This document shows, piece by piece, positions 18,028 through 26,919 of a stretch of 64,000 nt of DNA. Source of the stretch: DATBHW01 sp035307385 (lineage in GTDB: Bacteria > Chloroflexota > Ktedonobacteria > Ktedonobacterales > DATBGS01); NCBI GenBank assembly GCA_035307385.1, contig DATGID010000054.1, positions 52,812-116,811 on the forward strand, given 5' to 3'. The notes beneath the pieces are model-generated. The model was given only the letters and a program-made list of their open reading frames with translations. It did no database searches and was not told the DNA's origin. Both the position numbers and the translations under genes were made by a program. The first letter of the stretch is position 1. The number at the start of each line of letters is the position of its first letter.

Positions 18028-18882
18028 ATGATAGTTGGCAAAACAACCGGGGCAAGAACAAGATCAGAAGTGCCCGTCTATGATTCCAGCGCGGCGAGGA
18101 TTCCGCTGGTTGCTGAGTTTGGGGAGTTGCTCCATTTTCGTTTTCTGGTGTGGAATCTGATCGCGCGCGATTTAAAGATTCGCTACAAGCGCTCGGCGCT
18201 TGGCTTTATCTGGGTGATGCTCAATCCGCTACTGATGATGGGCGTGCAGACGATTGTGTTCTCTCAGCTTTTTCGCTTTAATGTCGATCACTTTACGGTA
18301 TATCTGCTGGGAGGAACGCTGATCTGGAATCTGTACGCGCAAGGCTCCATCGCCGCGATGAGTTCGGTGCAGGGTAATGGGGCTATCTTGCGCAAGCTGC
18401 ATGTGCCCCCGAGTGTTTTTGTGGTTTCTGCTGTTGGGAGCGCGGTCGTCAACCTGATCTTCGCGCTGGCTCCGTTTCTGGTCCTGACGCTTGCCAACGG
18501 CCTGACCCCGCAGTGGAGCTGGCTGTTTCTGCTGGTGCCGCTGCTGCTGACGACGCTGTTCACGCTGGGCATTGGCCTCATCATCGGCGCGCTGATGGTC
18601 TTTTTTACCGACACGTTCGAGATTTATCAGGTGTTGGTAAGTATCTATTATTTCCTGACGCCGATTTTCTACCCTGTCACCATCTTGCCCGAACCGCTGC
18701 GCACGCTGGAAAGTTTTAACCCGATGGCGCTGTTCTTAAGCAGCTTCCGCAATGCGGTAATTGCTGGCACATTACCCTCGCTGCACCATGTGTTCTATGC
18801 AGTGGTGGCTGCTCTGGGAACCTTGTTCATTGGCTGGCTCTTCTTTACCCGGCTGGAGGATCGGTTTGTTTACTACTTCTGA
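18028..18882 (+). CDS. ABC-2 type polysaccharide export permease
   Basis: A 284-residue permease of the TagG/Wzm type with six hydrophobic segments. The amphipathic entry RDLKIRYKRSALGFIWVML (R-x-L-x-x-R-Y-x-x-S-x-L-G) is the hallmark of polysaccharide and teichoic-acid exporters. The C-terminal part contains YYFLTPIFYPV and LESFNPMALFLSSFR, also typical. It would move a lipid-linked glycan across the membrane. The ATPase gene begins inside its last codons, so the two subunits are translationally coupled. Confidence 0.93.
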   Translation: MIVGKTTGARTRSEVPVYDSSAARIPLVAEFGELLHFRFLVWNLIARDLKIRYKRSALGFIWVMLNPLLMMGVQTIVFSQLFRFNVDHFTVYLLGGTLIWNLYAQGSIAAMSSVQGNGAILRKLHVPPSVFVVSAVGSAVVNLIFALAPFLVLTLANGLTPQWSWLFLLVPLLLTTLFTLGIGLIIGALMVFFTDTFEIYQVLVSIYYFLTPIFYPVTILPEPLRTLESFNPMALFLSSFRNAVIAGTLPSLHHVFYAVVAALGTLFIGWLFFTRLEDRFVYYF

Positions 18883-19681
18883 GCAGGTGTATCCCACGTT
18901 TTCGCTGGCAAACTCCTCTGATGCGGCGGTGAAGCTTTCCGGCGTGTCCGTGTGCTATCGGATGCCTACCGAGCGGATTACCACCTTGAAAGAACAGGTT
19001 GTCCGCCGGATTACCGGGCGCAACGTGCAATACAACGAGTTCTGGGGGCTGCGCGATATTACCCTGGAGATACACAAGGGCGAAGCGATAGGACTCATTG
19101 GGAGCAACGGCGCGGGCAAAAGCACCTTGCTCAAAGTGATTGCGCGGGTGCAGCGGCCCTCCTCCGGCCAGGTCTGGGTGTGGGGTGCGACTTCGCCGCT
19201 GATTGAGTTAGGCGCTGGCTTTCATCAAGAATTGACTGGCCGCGAAAACATTTTTATCAACGGCGCGATGCTGGGGTTTTCGCGGCGCTCTATGCAGCAG
19301 AAATTCGATGAAATTGTCGCGTTCTCCGAGCTGGGCGCATTCATCGATACGCCGCTGCGTGCCTATTCATCCGGCATGGTTGCCCGCCTGGGCTTTGCGG
19401 TTGCCGCCACGACTGACCCCGATATTTTGATTATCGATGAGGCGCTGGCCGTGGGCGATGAGGCATTTCAGAAAAAATGTATTGCCAGAATGAATGAGTT
19501 TCGCCAGCACGGGGTGACGATCTTTTTTGTGACCCACGCGCTCGATACGATTGGAACCCTGTGCCCGCAGACGATCTGGTTGGACGCGGGGCGCGTTCGC
19601 CAGGTGGGGCCAACCACCGAGGTAATCGAAGGCTACCGGGCGCACCTTGCCACTGAAGCAGAAAGACGTCTTGCCTTATAG
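18866..19681 (+). CDS. ABC transporter ATP-binding protein, polysaccharide export
   Basis: A 271-residue TagH/Wzt-type ATPase. Walker A is GLIGSNGAGKSTLLKVIA, the signature is YSSGMVARLGFAVA, and Walker B is DILIIDEALAVGDEAFQKKC, whose A-V-G-D-x-x-F-Q-x-K-C is characteristic of polysaccharide exporters. The likely start is a TTG at 18866, five bases after GGAGGA and overlapping the permease stop; a GTG at 18887 is the alternative. It ends after the nucleotide-binding domain and has no C-terminal carbohydrate-recognition domain, so chain-length or end-cap recognition must lie elsewhere. Its last bases overlap the convergent glycosyltransferase gene. Confidence 0.93.
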   Translation: MFTTSEQVYPTFSLANSSDAAVKLSGVSVCYRMPTERITTLKEQVVRRITGRNVQYNEFWGLRDITLEIHKGEAIGLIGSNGAGKSTLLKVIARVQRPSSGQVWVWGATSPLIELGAGFHQELTGRENIFINGAMLGFSRRSMQQKFDEIVAFSELGAFIDTPLRAYSSGMVARLGFAVAATTDPDILIIDEALAVGDEAFQKKCIARMNEFRQHGVTIFFVTHALDTIGTLCPQTIWLDAGRVRQVGPTTEVIEGYRAHLATEAERRLAL

Positions 19682-21715
19682 AACCTTCGTCTGGAAGCCA
19701 GCGATGACTTCCAGCACCTTGCGCTGCACCTCCGCGCTGCTGAGTATCTGATGTTCACCGCTCGCCTTCACCCGCTCGATCTGCGCGATTTCTGATGCAA
19801 TCCCTTGCTTCATGCGCTCGCGCCGCAAGCGCGAGATGGGGTCTCTGGCGGGATAGCGTTCATAGATCATGTTGATCTGTTCCAGGTGTCGGGTGCGGTG
19901 CCTGACGGTGGCATTGTGAGAATCCAGATAAAAGCGATACTCACAGGTGATGCGGTTGAGGGGCAGAAACGCGCAGTGGCGCGCTGCCCTGATAAGAAAG
20001 TCCCAGTCCTCGAAAAAGACCAGTCGTTCATCGAATGCGCCAATGGTTTCCACCAGATCGCGGGCGTGCATCCAGGTGTGAAGCGGAAGCTGATTCGTGA
20101 TGAGCAGGTCGCCCAGGTTTCCGTTCCAGGCTGGCATGGGCAGCCTGGCGAGCGTTGCCGCGCCAGCGCCGCGACCATCCAGCAGCGCGCGGTTATAGTC
20201 GCTGTAGGCAAAAGGATTGTTCTTCCCCTGCGCGCCGGTGAGCGTCGTCCAGAGCGCTTCCAGATGGGAGGGATAGACAATATCGTCATCATCCAGATAC
20301 GTAATCCAGCGTCCCTGAGCGCTGCGGACGCCCGTATTGAGCGCGGCTCCGGGGCCTTTCCGCTCGCTGTGTTGCAGGGAGCGCATAGGAAAGTAAGACT
20401 CAAATTCACGCACAAGCCCTGAAATCGCGTCGCCGCCATCATTGACGAGCACGACTTCAAACGCGCCAAAGGTTTGATGCGCCAGGCTCGTCAATGCGAG
20501 CCGCAGCGTCTCGGGGCGATTATATGTGCGCACAATGACGCTCACTTCGATGGCTGCGGACCGTTTCACAGGCGCTCGCGGAGCAGGAAGCGCCACGGAG
20601 CAGGCGCTTACTTTCTCAAGATAACGCCGCTGATTGCCAAGCATCCAACTGGTGTGATTGATCTGATTGGCAGCAAATGTTTTGCTGCCATGATGAAAGA
20701 CGAAGGCATTCGGCGCGATGCCAAGTTTGAAGCCAACCATCCGGGCGCGCAGACAATAGTCTTCATCCTCGAAGTTGCCCAACTGAAAGATTTCATCCAG
20801 CCCGCCGATGGTGTCCAGCACGCGGCGCTTGAGCAACACGCAGAAAAAAACTAATCGATCGGGAACGTAGATCAGGCCAGCACGATTGCTGATCTTGGCG
20901 GCGTAGCGTTCGGCGCTGCCGACGCTGATACCTTTGGCGGCTTTGTCAAGCTGCTCGCCTTCACCAACGTAGTTGGTGACAGGGCTGACCATGCCAAGCT
21001 CCGGGTCGCTTTCCGCCGCGCTCACCAGCGTGTCGAGCCAGCCGGAGGTGACAACGGTATCGCTGTTCTGGATGATGATATATTGGCCGCGCGCCTGCTG
21101 CATGCCCCGGTTCACCGCTTTGGCGAAACCAAGGTTCTGCGAGAGGCTGATGGAAAACAGCAGGCTTCTTTTCTGGCGCTCTGCTTCCAGCCACGCGCCC
21201 ACCTCTGGCCGCGAGCCGTTGTCGACGATGATGACCTCGAAGGGCATCGCGCAGCGCGCCCGATAGATGCTTTCGACGCATGCCCGCGCGTATTCCAGTG
21301 CGTTGAAGACGGGGATGATGATGCTTGCCCCTTGAAAATCGGAGGCGTCAGGCAGATGCTGCTGGGCGACAGACCAGCACGCGGGCGAGGCTTCATCAGG
21401 TGACGCGCTGGGCGTGGCGTTTGCCGAACGCATGGTCCGAAGGGAGCCGCGATTGCGGGCTGCCCAGTGGGCTAACCGTCTGCCGAAGGTGACCGGGCCT
21501 TCGGTCAGGAGCACACGAAGTGGGACGCGCCCGCGCTTCAGCCACCGCCAGACGCGCGAGCGCTCCACAAACGCCAGGTGCTGAAGGCGCTGCTGCAAAT
21601 CTTCGTTCTGGAAGAACAGGCTTCTGGCATACGCGCGAACGCGCTCCAACTCGTCTTGCGCGTGGCTCAGTTGCGCTTGCGTGCGCGCCAGTTCTTCTTG
21701 CGCTGGATGGTTCAT
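19676..21715 (-). CDS. Dual-domain family 2 glycosyltransferase with N-terminal coiled coil
   Basis: A 679-residue protein with two GT2 domains. Residues 1-60 are a coiled coil (ELARTQAQLSHAQDELERV and on), followed by a basic amphipathic stretch to about 95. The first GT2 domain (about 130-370) has ASIIIPVFNALEYARACV, VIIVDNGSRPEV and IIIQNSDTVVT. The second (about 385-610) has VSVIVRTYNRPETLRLAL, VVLVNDGGDAI and WITYLDDDDIVYPSHLEAL. Its second half closely parallels the enzyme at 24510-26756, so the two are duplicates flanking the tri-domain gene between them. It is the last gene of the rmlA-rmlB-GT unit and probably adds two successive sugars. Confidence 0.9.
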   Translation of the reverse strand: MNHPAQEELARTQAQLSHAQDELERVRAYARSLFFQNEDLQQRLQHLAFVERSRVWRWLKRGRVPLRVLLTEGPVTFGRRLAHWAARNRGSLRTMRSANATPSASPDEASPACWSVAQQHLPDASDFQGASIIIPVFNALEYARACVESIYRARCAMPFEVIIVDNGSRPEVGAWLEAERQKRSLLFSISLSQNLGFAKAVNRGMQQARGQYIIIQNSDTVVTSGWLDTLVSAAESDPELGMVSPVTNYVGEGEQLDKAAKGISVGSAERYAAKISNRAGLIYVPDRLVFFCVLLKRRVLDTIGGLDEIFQLGNFEDEDYCLRARMVGFKLGIAPNAFVFHHGSKTFAANQINHTSWMLGNQRRYLEKVSACSVALPAPRAPVKRSAAIEVSVIVRTYNRPETLRLALTSLAHQTFGAFEVVLVNDGGDAISGLVREFESYFPMRSLQHSERKGPGAALNTGVRSAQGRWITYLDDDDIVYPSHLEALWTTLTGAQGKNNPFAYSDYNRALLDGRGAGAATLARLPMPAWNGNLGDLLITNQLPLHTWMHARDLVETIGAFDERLVFFEDWDFLIRAARHCAFLPLNRITCEYRFYLDSHNATVRHRTRHLEQINMIYERYPARDPISRLRRERMKQGIASEIAQIERVKASGEHQILSSAEVQRKVLEVIAGFQTKVL

Positions 21716-21773
21716 GCCGATTTGTGCCTCTATTTCAACACCTCTGTGAACGATGCAGACCTTCTCTGGCTTT

Positions 21774-24491
21774 TCAGGCTAAACGCCTGATATGCTGGCC
21801 GCGCTTCCCGCCCAGCCAGAGCAGCGTATATTTCAGCGCCGTCAAAGAACCCTGGGTGGCAAGCACATACCGCGCCGCCCGCGCGAGCCTGATCATCTTG
21901 ACGCCGCGCGAGTTGCGCAGAAAGGTTGCGTCGGCGCGTAACTCTTCCAGTTCGCGATACAGGCGCTCCTGTTCTGTCTGCGTCAACCCCTGCGCCGCTA
22001 TGAAGACCGAGGTCGGGTGCGGCGGCTGGCGGATAAACTGGGTGTAGAGTTCCTGATACTGCGCGTAATCGGTCAGCAAAGAAACCGAAGCGGCTGCTTT
22101 TCTGAACCGCGCTAGCAGGGCGCGGTCCTGAGCCAGATTGCGCAGGATGCGTACAAAAGAATCTACCTGATAGTCTGGTGCGACCAACCCCGCGCCAGAA
22201 TTGGCGACGCGCTCGGCTGGCGCGCCCAGCGGTCCCACGATGGCAGGAACGCCCGCCATCCACGTTTCGGAGAGCGTAAAGCTGTAGGTTTCTGCCCCTT
22301 GAGAAGCGATAACCATCACGTCCAGATGGTGGCGCTTGATAAGATCGAGCACATCCCCGCGTTCGTAGATGCCGGTGCTGATCACTTTTGCACTGGGCGG
22401 GAAGGTGTTGGCGAGATTGCCAATCGCCACGAAGCGTATGGGGTCGTGAGCGCACCGCTTGATGATGTCATCAACCAGCGTGTTGCCCTTCACCGCAGAA
22501 TTATAGCCAATAAAGCCGACTATAAGCTGTGTTGTGCCGCTGTGAGTCGGGGCGACAGCTTGAGTCGTTGGCCGGAGTTTTAAGGCCAGCATCGGGTGTG
22601 GAAACACGTGTGTCTTGTAATCGGGAACCCGTATGCCCTTGCGAAAGATGGTCAATGCTGCCTGGGAAGGAGCCAGCACGGCATCGACGGAGTCGATAAG
22701 CTGCTGATGGAGTGCGCGCTGCCGCTGCGGCGTTTCATCGCCAGTCTGGAAAAGCTGCCTGGCGCAGCGGGCGCATTCCCGCTGCTCTGGCACGTGACAA
22801 AACGCTCCGTGGTCATTGAGCAGTGTATGGTTGGGGCAGAGCGCGTAATAATCGTGAATGGTGAAAACCTTCGGACCCCTCCAACGAATTAGCGCCACGA
22901 CAAAAGCAGGCGGGAAATAGAGCGTGTGGTGAATGTGCATGAGGCCAGGGTCGAGGGCTTTCAAGAGTCCGGCGTAGTTGTCCGACTCCCATTGCACGGT
23001 GGCCCGTACCCCATCGGCATAGCCGGTCACACGCACGGGGCTGTTCAAGTGGCTCGACGAGATGATGTAAAAGACATAGTGCAGGTGCAGGTCGTCAACG
23101 AGGTCGCGGATATGGAAGCCTGTCCCCCCAAGGACATCAAGCTCCTTCCCAAAAATGCCATGGTGCAGCACATGCGCCAGCGCTGGCCGTCGCGCCGCTT
23201 GATGCGTGATGTAGCGCTGCGCCAGATCACCTGCCAGCGTCTTGAGAAGGGGTCTTTCGGAAGCGGTTGCTCCCGCGTTGGTGGCAGGCGGCGAAGGTTC
23301 GCCCGTGTGAAAGACAAAGGCTCTGGGCGTCAGGACATGGCGATAGCCCAGCGTTGAGGCGCTGCGGCAAAAGTCAATTTCCGCTTCGTGGCTTTTGCCA
23401 GGCCCTTTGTCAACAAAGCCAACCCTGGCGAGCGCTTCACGTTTGATGAAGAGGCAAAACCCTTCGCTGGTTGGAATGTCGATCAGTTCGCGCTCTTCTT
23501 CGTTGAGGAAGGTGTTCAGTTCGTTCTCTGGTGTGATGTCTGGAAACAGCGCGTACAGCGACGTGTGATTGGTGAGCGGCAGCGCCGTGCCAATGTTCGG
23601 CGCTTGATATGCCGCTTCCACCAATGCGCGAACCCAGCCATCATAGACCATGATGTCGCTGTTCAGCAAGATGACATCATCGGTTTCAGCACGCGCTAGC
23701 GCCTCATGGGGCGTTTGCACAATTGCCTCGTGCGCGCTGCATCCATTGCCAAAAGCAGGTTGCAAAGCAGAGGGATGCAATGTCTCAATCAAGGCGCTCA
23801 TCTGGGAATCTGGCGCGCCGTTGCAAACGAGCACCCAATTGACCGGATAGCCCGGATGGGCACGACGGATGCTCTCCAGCCCTTTGCCCGCGAGGTCTGA
23901 CGCCTGCAACACGCGAAGAATCACGCTGACGCTGGGGCCTTTGAGGAAGACATGGATGCCGCCCTCCAGCGTTTTGAGCCAGCGACACCCCCGCGCTTGC
24001 AGCAGGGTTTCCAGTTCCCCGCAGTCGTCAGCAGTGAGAAACAACAAGCCGCCAGGTTTGGTAATGCGCGTCATCTCATCCAGGTATGCTGTCGGATATG
24101 CCAGGTGTGCTGGCGCATCGAAGGAGACGACGGCATCAAATTCGGCCTGATACTGGTCGGTGCGGCACACCTGCGTGATGGGTGTATGATGATAGGCAAA
24201 ACGCTTGCCCGCAAATTCGCTAGTCAAACCTGGTAATGCAAAATAGGTTACCTGCTGGCAGTGTTCAGCGAACATCAGGCTGTTGGTGCCCGCCCCGCCG
24301 TAGTCCAGCAGCTTTGCAGACCTGGTTTCGCCGCGATAGTCTTTGAGGGCCTGAATGATCAATGCCCTCCAGGTGTGCCGTTCGTCTCGATGGCTCTCCA
24401 CCAGCAGTTCAAAGAGCGGGTCTGTGCTGACTTCAGCGGGGTTCCATCCCATAATCTCGCTGATTTCTTTGGCGAGGGCGTCTGTATCCAT
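21774..24491 (-). CDS. Tri-domain enzyme: methyltransferase-like, GT2 and GT4 domains
   Basis: A 905-residue fusion. Residues 1-190 resemble a class I SAM methyltransferase (LLDYGGAGTNSLMFAEH, then EFDAVVSFDAPAHL and ITKPGGLLFLTADD). Residues 190-430 form a GT2 domain (DVILLNSDIMVYDGWVRAL, then EAEIDFCRSASTLGYRHV). Residues 440-800 form a GT-B fold GT4 domain (TGFHIRDLVDDLH near its start, and FTLSETWMAGVPAIVGPLG, with the E-x-x-x-x-G-x-P donor motif). The tail from about 805 is a coiled coil followed by a basic amphipathic segment shared with neighbouring enzymes. It starts 18 bp after the upstream gene. The start at 24491 has only a weak ribosome site, as expected for a coupled gene. Confidence 0.85.
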   Translation of the reverse strand: MDTDALAKEISEIMGWNPAEVSTDPLFELLVESHRDERHTWRALIIQALKDYRGETRSAKLLDYGGAGTNSLMFAEHCQQVTYFALPGLTSEFAGKRFAYHHTPITQVCRTDQYQAEFDAVVSFDAPAHLAYPTAYLDEMTRITKPGGLLFLTADDCGELETLLQARGCRWLKTLEGGIHVFLKGPSVSVILRVLQASDLAGKGLESIRRAHPGYPVNWVLVCNGAPDSQMSALIETLHPSALQPAFGNGCSAHEAIVQTPHEALARAETDDVILLNSDIMVYDGWVRALVEAAYQAPNIGTALPLTNHTSLYALFPDITPENELNTFLNEEERELIDIPTSEGFCLFIKREALARVGFVDKGPGKSHEAEIDFCRSASTLGYRHVLTPRAFVFHTGEPSPPATNAGATASERPLLKTLAGDLAQRYITHQAARRPALAHVLHHGIFGKELDVLGGTGFHIRDLVDDLHLHYVFYIISSSHLNSPVRVTGYADGVRATVQWESDNYAGLLKALDPGLMHIHHTLYFPPAFVVALIRWRGPKVFTIHDYYALCPNHTLLNDHGAFCHVPEQRECARCARQLFQTGDETPQRQRALHQQLIDSVDAVLAPSQAALTIFRKGIRVPDYKTHVFPHPMLALKLRPTTQAVAPTHSGTTQLIVGFIGYNSAVKGNTLVDDIIKRCAHDPIRFVAIGNLANTFPPSAKVISTGIYERGDVLDLIKRHHLDVMVIASQGAETYSFTLSETWMAGVPAIVGPLGAPAERVANSGAGLVAPDYQVDSFVRILRNLAQDRALLARFRKAAASVSLLTDYAQYQELYTQFIRQPPHPTSVFIAAQGLTQTEQERLYRELEELRADATFLRNSRGVKMIRLARAARYVLATQGSLTALKYTLLWLGGKRGQHIRRLA

Positions 24492-24509
24492 ACGTCCGTA
24501 CCGTTCTGG

Positions 24510-26756
24510 TTAAAAACCGGCAACCAGCGACACAACTTTTTGCCGCGCTTCTTCCGGGGGCACGATGTTGTATTCGCCCAGTTGTCGTGTCCTTTCAACG
24601 TGTGCCATCTGGCGCTTGAGGTGCTCTCGGCGCTGTTGCCGTTGGAGGATGAGCGCGGGATCATGGACTGGATGCCGTTGATACAGCGCGTCCAATTGCT
24701 CCAGTTGCTGGTGATAGTGCTTGACGGTGGCCTGCTCGGCATCGGCGTAAAACCGGTATTCACAGGTCATGCGCAGCGTCGGGTAAAAAGGATGGCGCTT
24801 TGCCACCCGCAGTTGAAAATCCCATTCCGCCAAACCGGCCAGGCTGGCATCAAACCCTCCCACGTCGTCGTAGCAGGCTCGCGCGTGCATCCAGGCATGG
24901 ATAGGGAGGGAATGGCCGACCTGCATATCTGGCAAGCTAAACTCCCATCTCGGCGCGGCCACGCGCGTGATCGCGGCTGCTTCTTTTGTCCTGCTGGCGA
25001 GCAGCGCGCGGTTATACTCGCTGTAGGCCACCTGGGCGCTCGGATATTTATAGTGGAGGGTTGCCCACAAGGTTTCTAAATGGCCGGGATAGACGACATC
25101 ATCATCGTTCAGGTAGGTAATCCATGCCCCTTGGGCAGCCTGCACTCCTGTATTGAGCGCTGCCCCTGGGCCTTGCTGCTCGGCGTGTTGGATGTAGGTG
25201 ATGGGGAAATAGGCTTCAAACGCTCTGACAATGTCCTCCACGCCCGCGCCACCATCATTGACGAGCACGACTTCGAACGCCTCTAACGTCTGGTTTGCCA
25301 GGCTAGTCAGCGCAACTGCGAGCGTTTCAGGGCGATTGTATGTGCGCACAATGACGCTGGCCTCGCCGCGCTCGCGGGCCTTGGGCCGCTGCCCCTGAGG
25401 AGGGCGCTCGGTGGAAAGCTGGCTGGCCTTTTCGAGATAGCACGCCAGGTTTCTATCTACCCAGGCAGCATGATTGATCTTGTTGGTGACAAACGTCTTG
25501 CTGCCGTGATGGTAGACAAAGGCATTCTGGGCAATGGCGAGCTTGAATCCGGCAACTCTGGCGCGCAAGCAGTATTCGTCGTCCTCATAGTCGCCCAGGC
25601 CGAAGCCTTCATGCAGCTCGCCAATCGTGTCGAGGACAGCGCGCTTCAGCATCACGGAAAAGAACACCAGGCGATCAGGGACCGTCAGCACGCTTGCGCG
25701 GCCTTTAATCTGGGCGGCATACGCTTCTGCCTCCTCGGCGTGCAAGTTCCTGGCCGCCTCGTCGATCTGCCAACCTTCGCCGACGTAGTTTGTCACCGGG
25801 CTGACAATGCCAGTGTGCGGGTCGTGTTCGGCAGCCCGCGCGAGGTGATCAAGCCAGCCAGTGGTGGCAATCGTATCGCTGTTGTGCAGGACAAGATATT
25901 GCCCGCGCGCCTGTTCCATGCCCAGGTTCATGGCCTTCGCAAAGCCAAGATTGTTGGAAAGGCTCAGGAAGAAGAAGCGTTCTCGCTGGCGACTTTCCGC
26001 CTGGAGCCAGGCCAGCACGTCCGGCTGAGAGCCGTTGTCAACGGCGATCACTTCAAATGGGATGTTGACATGGGCCTGATAGACGCTTTCGATACAGGCT
26101 TGGGCGTACTCAAGCGCGTTAAAGATGGGGATAATGATGCTGGCCCCTAAAAATGGGGCGGCGTCAGGAAGGTGCTGCGCGCGCACGGTCCATTCGGCGG
26201 CTGGCCCCTGCGCGGCGGGCGACGGTTGTGGCACTGCCGGAGGAGGCGCGAGGCGTTTCCAATAGCCGCGTTTGCCGCTCAGCCAGAGGAGAGATTGCCT
26301 GGTTGCCGTCGCCGGGCCTCTGGTTGCCAGCAGATGGCGTGCTGTGCGCGCCAGCTTGATGGCGCGCACGCCTCGCGAATGCTGCATAAAGGCGATGTCT
26401 GTGTTGGCAGCTTCGAGGTTCCTATATAAGTTTTCATTTTCAGCATACAGTTTCTTAGTATAGAGCCGGATATTTTCTAGCTCAGCTTGCGCCTCCTGGC
26501 TTGCCTGAAGCTGGCTAGAGCTCTCCTGCGCGTAGGCCCGTACCTGCTCCAGTTCGCTTCGCGTGTGGGCTAACTCGCTTTGCGTCTGAGCCAGTTCCGT
26601 GTGCGTCTGGTGGTGCGCGTGGCGCGCTGCTTCAAGCTGCTCAGAGAGGTGCTTTGCGTGCTGCTCGGTTTCGACATACAACCCTTGCTTGAAAAAAAGG
26701 TCTCTGAAGGGGGGAGTGAAGCAGATGGGGTGATCGATGGGGTTAAAGCAGACCAT
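24510..26756 (-). CDS. Dual-domain family 2 glycosyltransferase with long N-terminal coiled coil
   Basis: A 748-residue protein. It opens with VCFNPIDHPICF, a motif also found at the start of the methyltransferase at 31960-33060. Residues about 35-115 are a coiled coil rich in Q, E and L heptads, followed by a basic amphipathic segment (SRGVRAIKLARTARHLLA). Two GT2 domains follow: ASIIIPIFNALEYAQACI with VLHNSDTIATTGWLDHL, and ASVIVRTYNRPETLAVAL with WITYLNDDDVVYPGHLETL. The start at 26756 follows GAGAGG; upstream in-frame codons run into a hairpin. It is the sister of the enzyme at 19676-21715 and belongs to the rmlA-rmlB unit. Confidence 0.88.
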   Translation of the reverse strand: MVCFNPIDHPICFTPPFRDLFFKQGLYVETEQHAKHLSEQLEAARHAHHQTHTELAQTQSELAHTRSELEQVRAYAQESSSQLQASQEAQAELENIRLYTKKLYAENENLYRNLEAANTDIAFMQHSRGVRAIKLARTARHLLATRGPATATRQSLLWLSGKRGYWKRLAPPPAVPQPSPAAQGPAAEWTVRAQHLPDAAPFLGASIIIPIFNALEYAQACIESVYQAHVNIPFEVIAVDNGSQPDVLAWLQAESRQRERFFFLSLSNNLGFAKAMNLGMEQARGQYLVLHNSDTIATTGWLDHLARAAEHDPHTGIVSPVTNYVGEGWQIDEAARNLHAEEAEAYAAQIKGRASVLTVPDRLVFFSVMLKRAVLDTIGELHEGFGLGDYEDDEYCLRARVAGFKLAIAQNAFVYHHGSKTFVTNKINHAAWVDRNLACYLEKASQLSTERPPQGQRPKARERGEASVIVRTYNRPETLAVALTSLANQTLEAFEVVLVNDGGAGVEDIVRAFEAYFPITYIQHAEQQGPGAALNTGVQAAQGAWITYLNDDDVVYPGHLETLWATLHYKYPSAQVAYSEYNRALLASRTKEAAAITRVAAPRWEFSLPDMQVGHSLPIHAWMHARACYDDVGGFDASLAGLAEWDFQLRVAKRHPFYPTLRMTCEYRFYADAEQATVKHYHQQLEQLDALYQRHPVHDPALILQRQQRREHLKRQMAHVERTRQLGEYNIVPPEEARQKVVSLVAGF

Positions 26757-26782
26757 GGAAATCCTCTCCAACATCTTCCTGG

Positions 26783-26828
26783 TGGCCTCCAGGCAACACG
26801 AAAGCATGTTCTTGTTGCCTGGAGGCCA
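26783..26828. promoter_or_regulatory. 15-bp perfect inverted repeat in the leader of the GT gene
   Basis: TGGCCTCCAGGCAAC at 26783-26797 pairs perfectly with GTTGCCTGGAGGCCA at 26814-26828 around a 16-base loop. On the minus strand it lies between the rmlB stop and the start codon of the glycosyltransferase at 26756, with no T run after it. It may be a terminator variant, a processing site or an attenuator. Confidence 0.6.
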
Positions 26829-26848
26829 GATAGCCCATGGCTTGCTTT

Positions 26849-26880
26849 CACGGTGATGTCAGAAGCTTGACATCACCGTG
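26849..26880. terminator. 13-bp perfect hairpin after rmlB
   Basis: CACGGTGATGTCA at 26849-26861 and TGACATCACCGTG at 26868-26880 form a perfect stem with a six-base loop, 40 bp past the rmlB stop on the minus strand. It lacks a T tract. With the second hairpin at 26783-26828 it separates rmlAB from the glycosyltransferase genes. Confidence 0.55.
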
Positions 26881-26919
26881 TGACAAACGCATGTATGACA
26901 TCCTTGCGAGGGGCGAACA

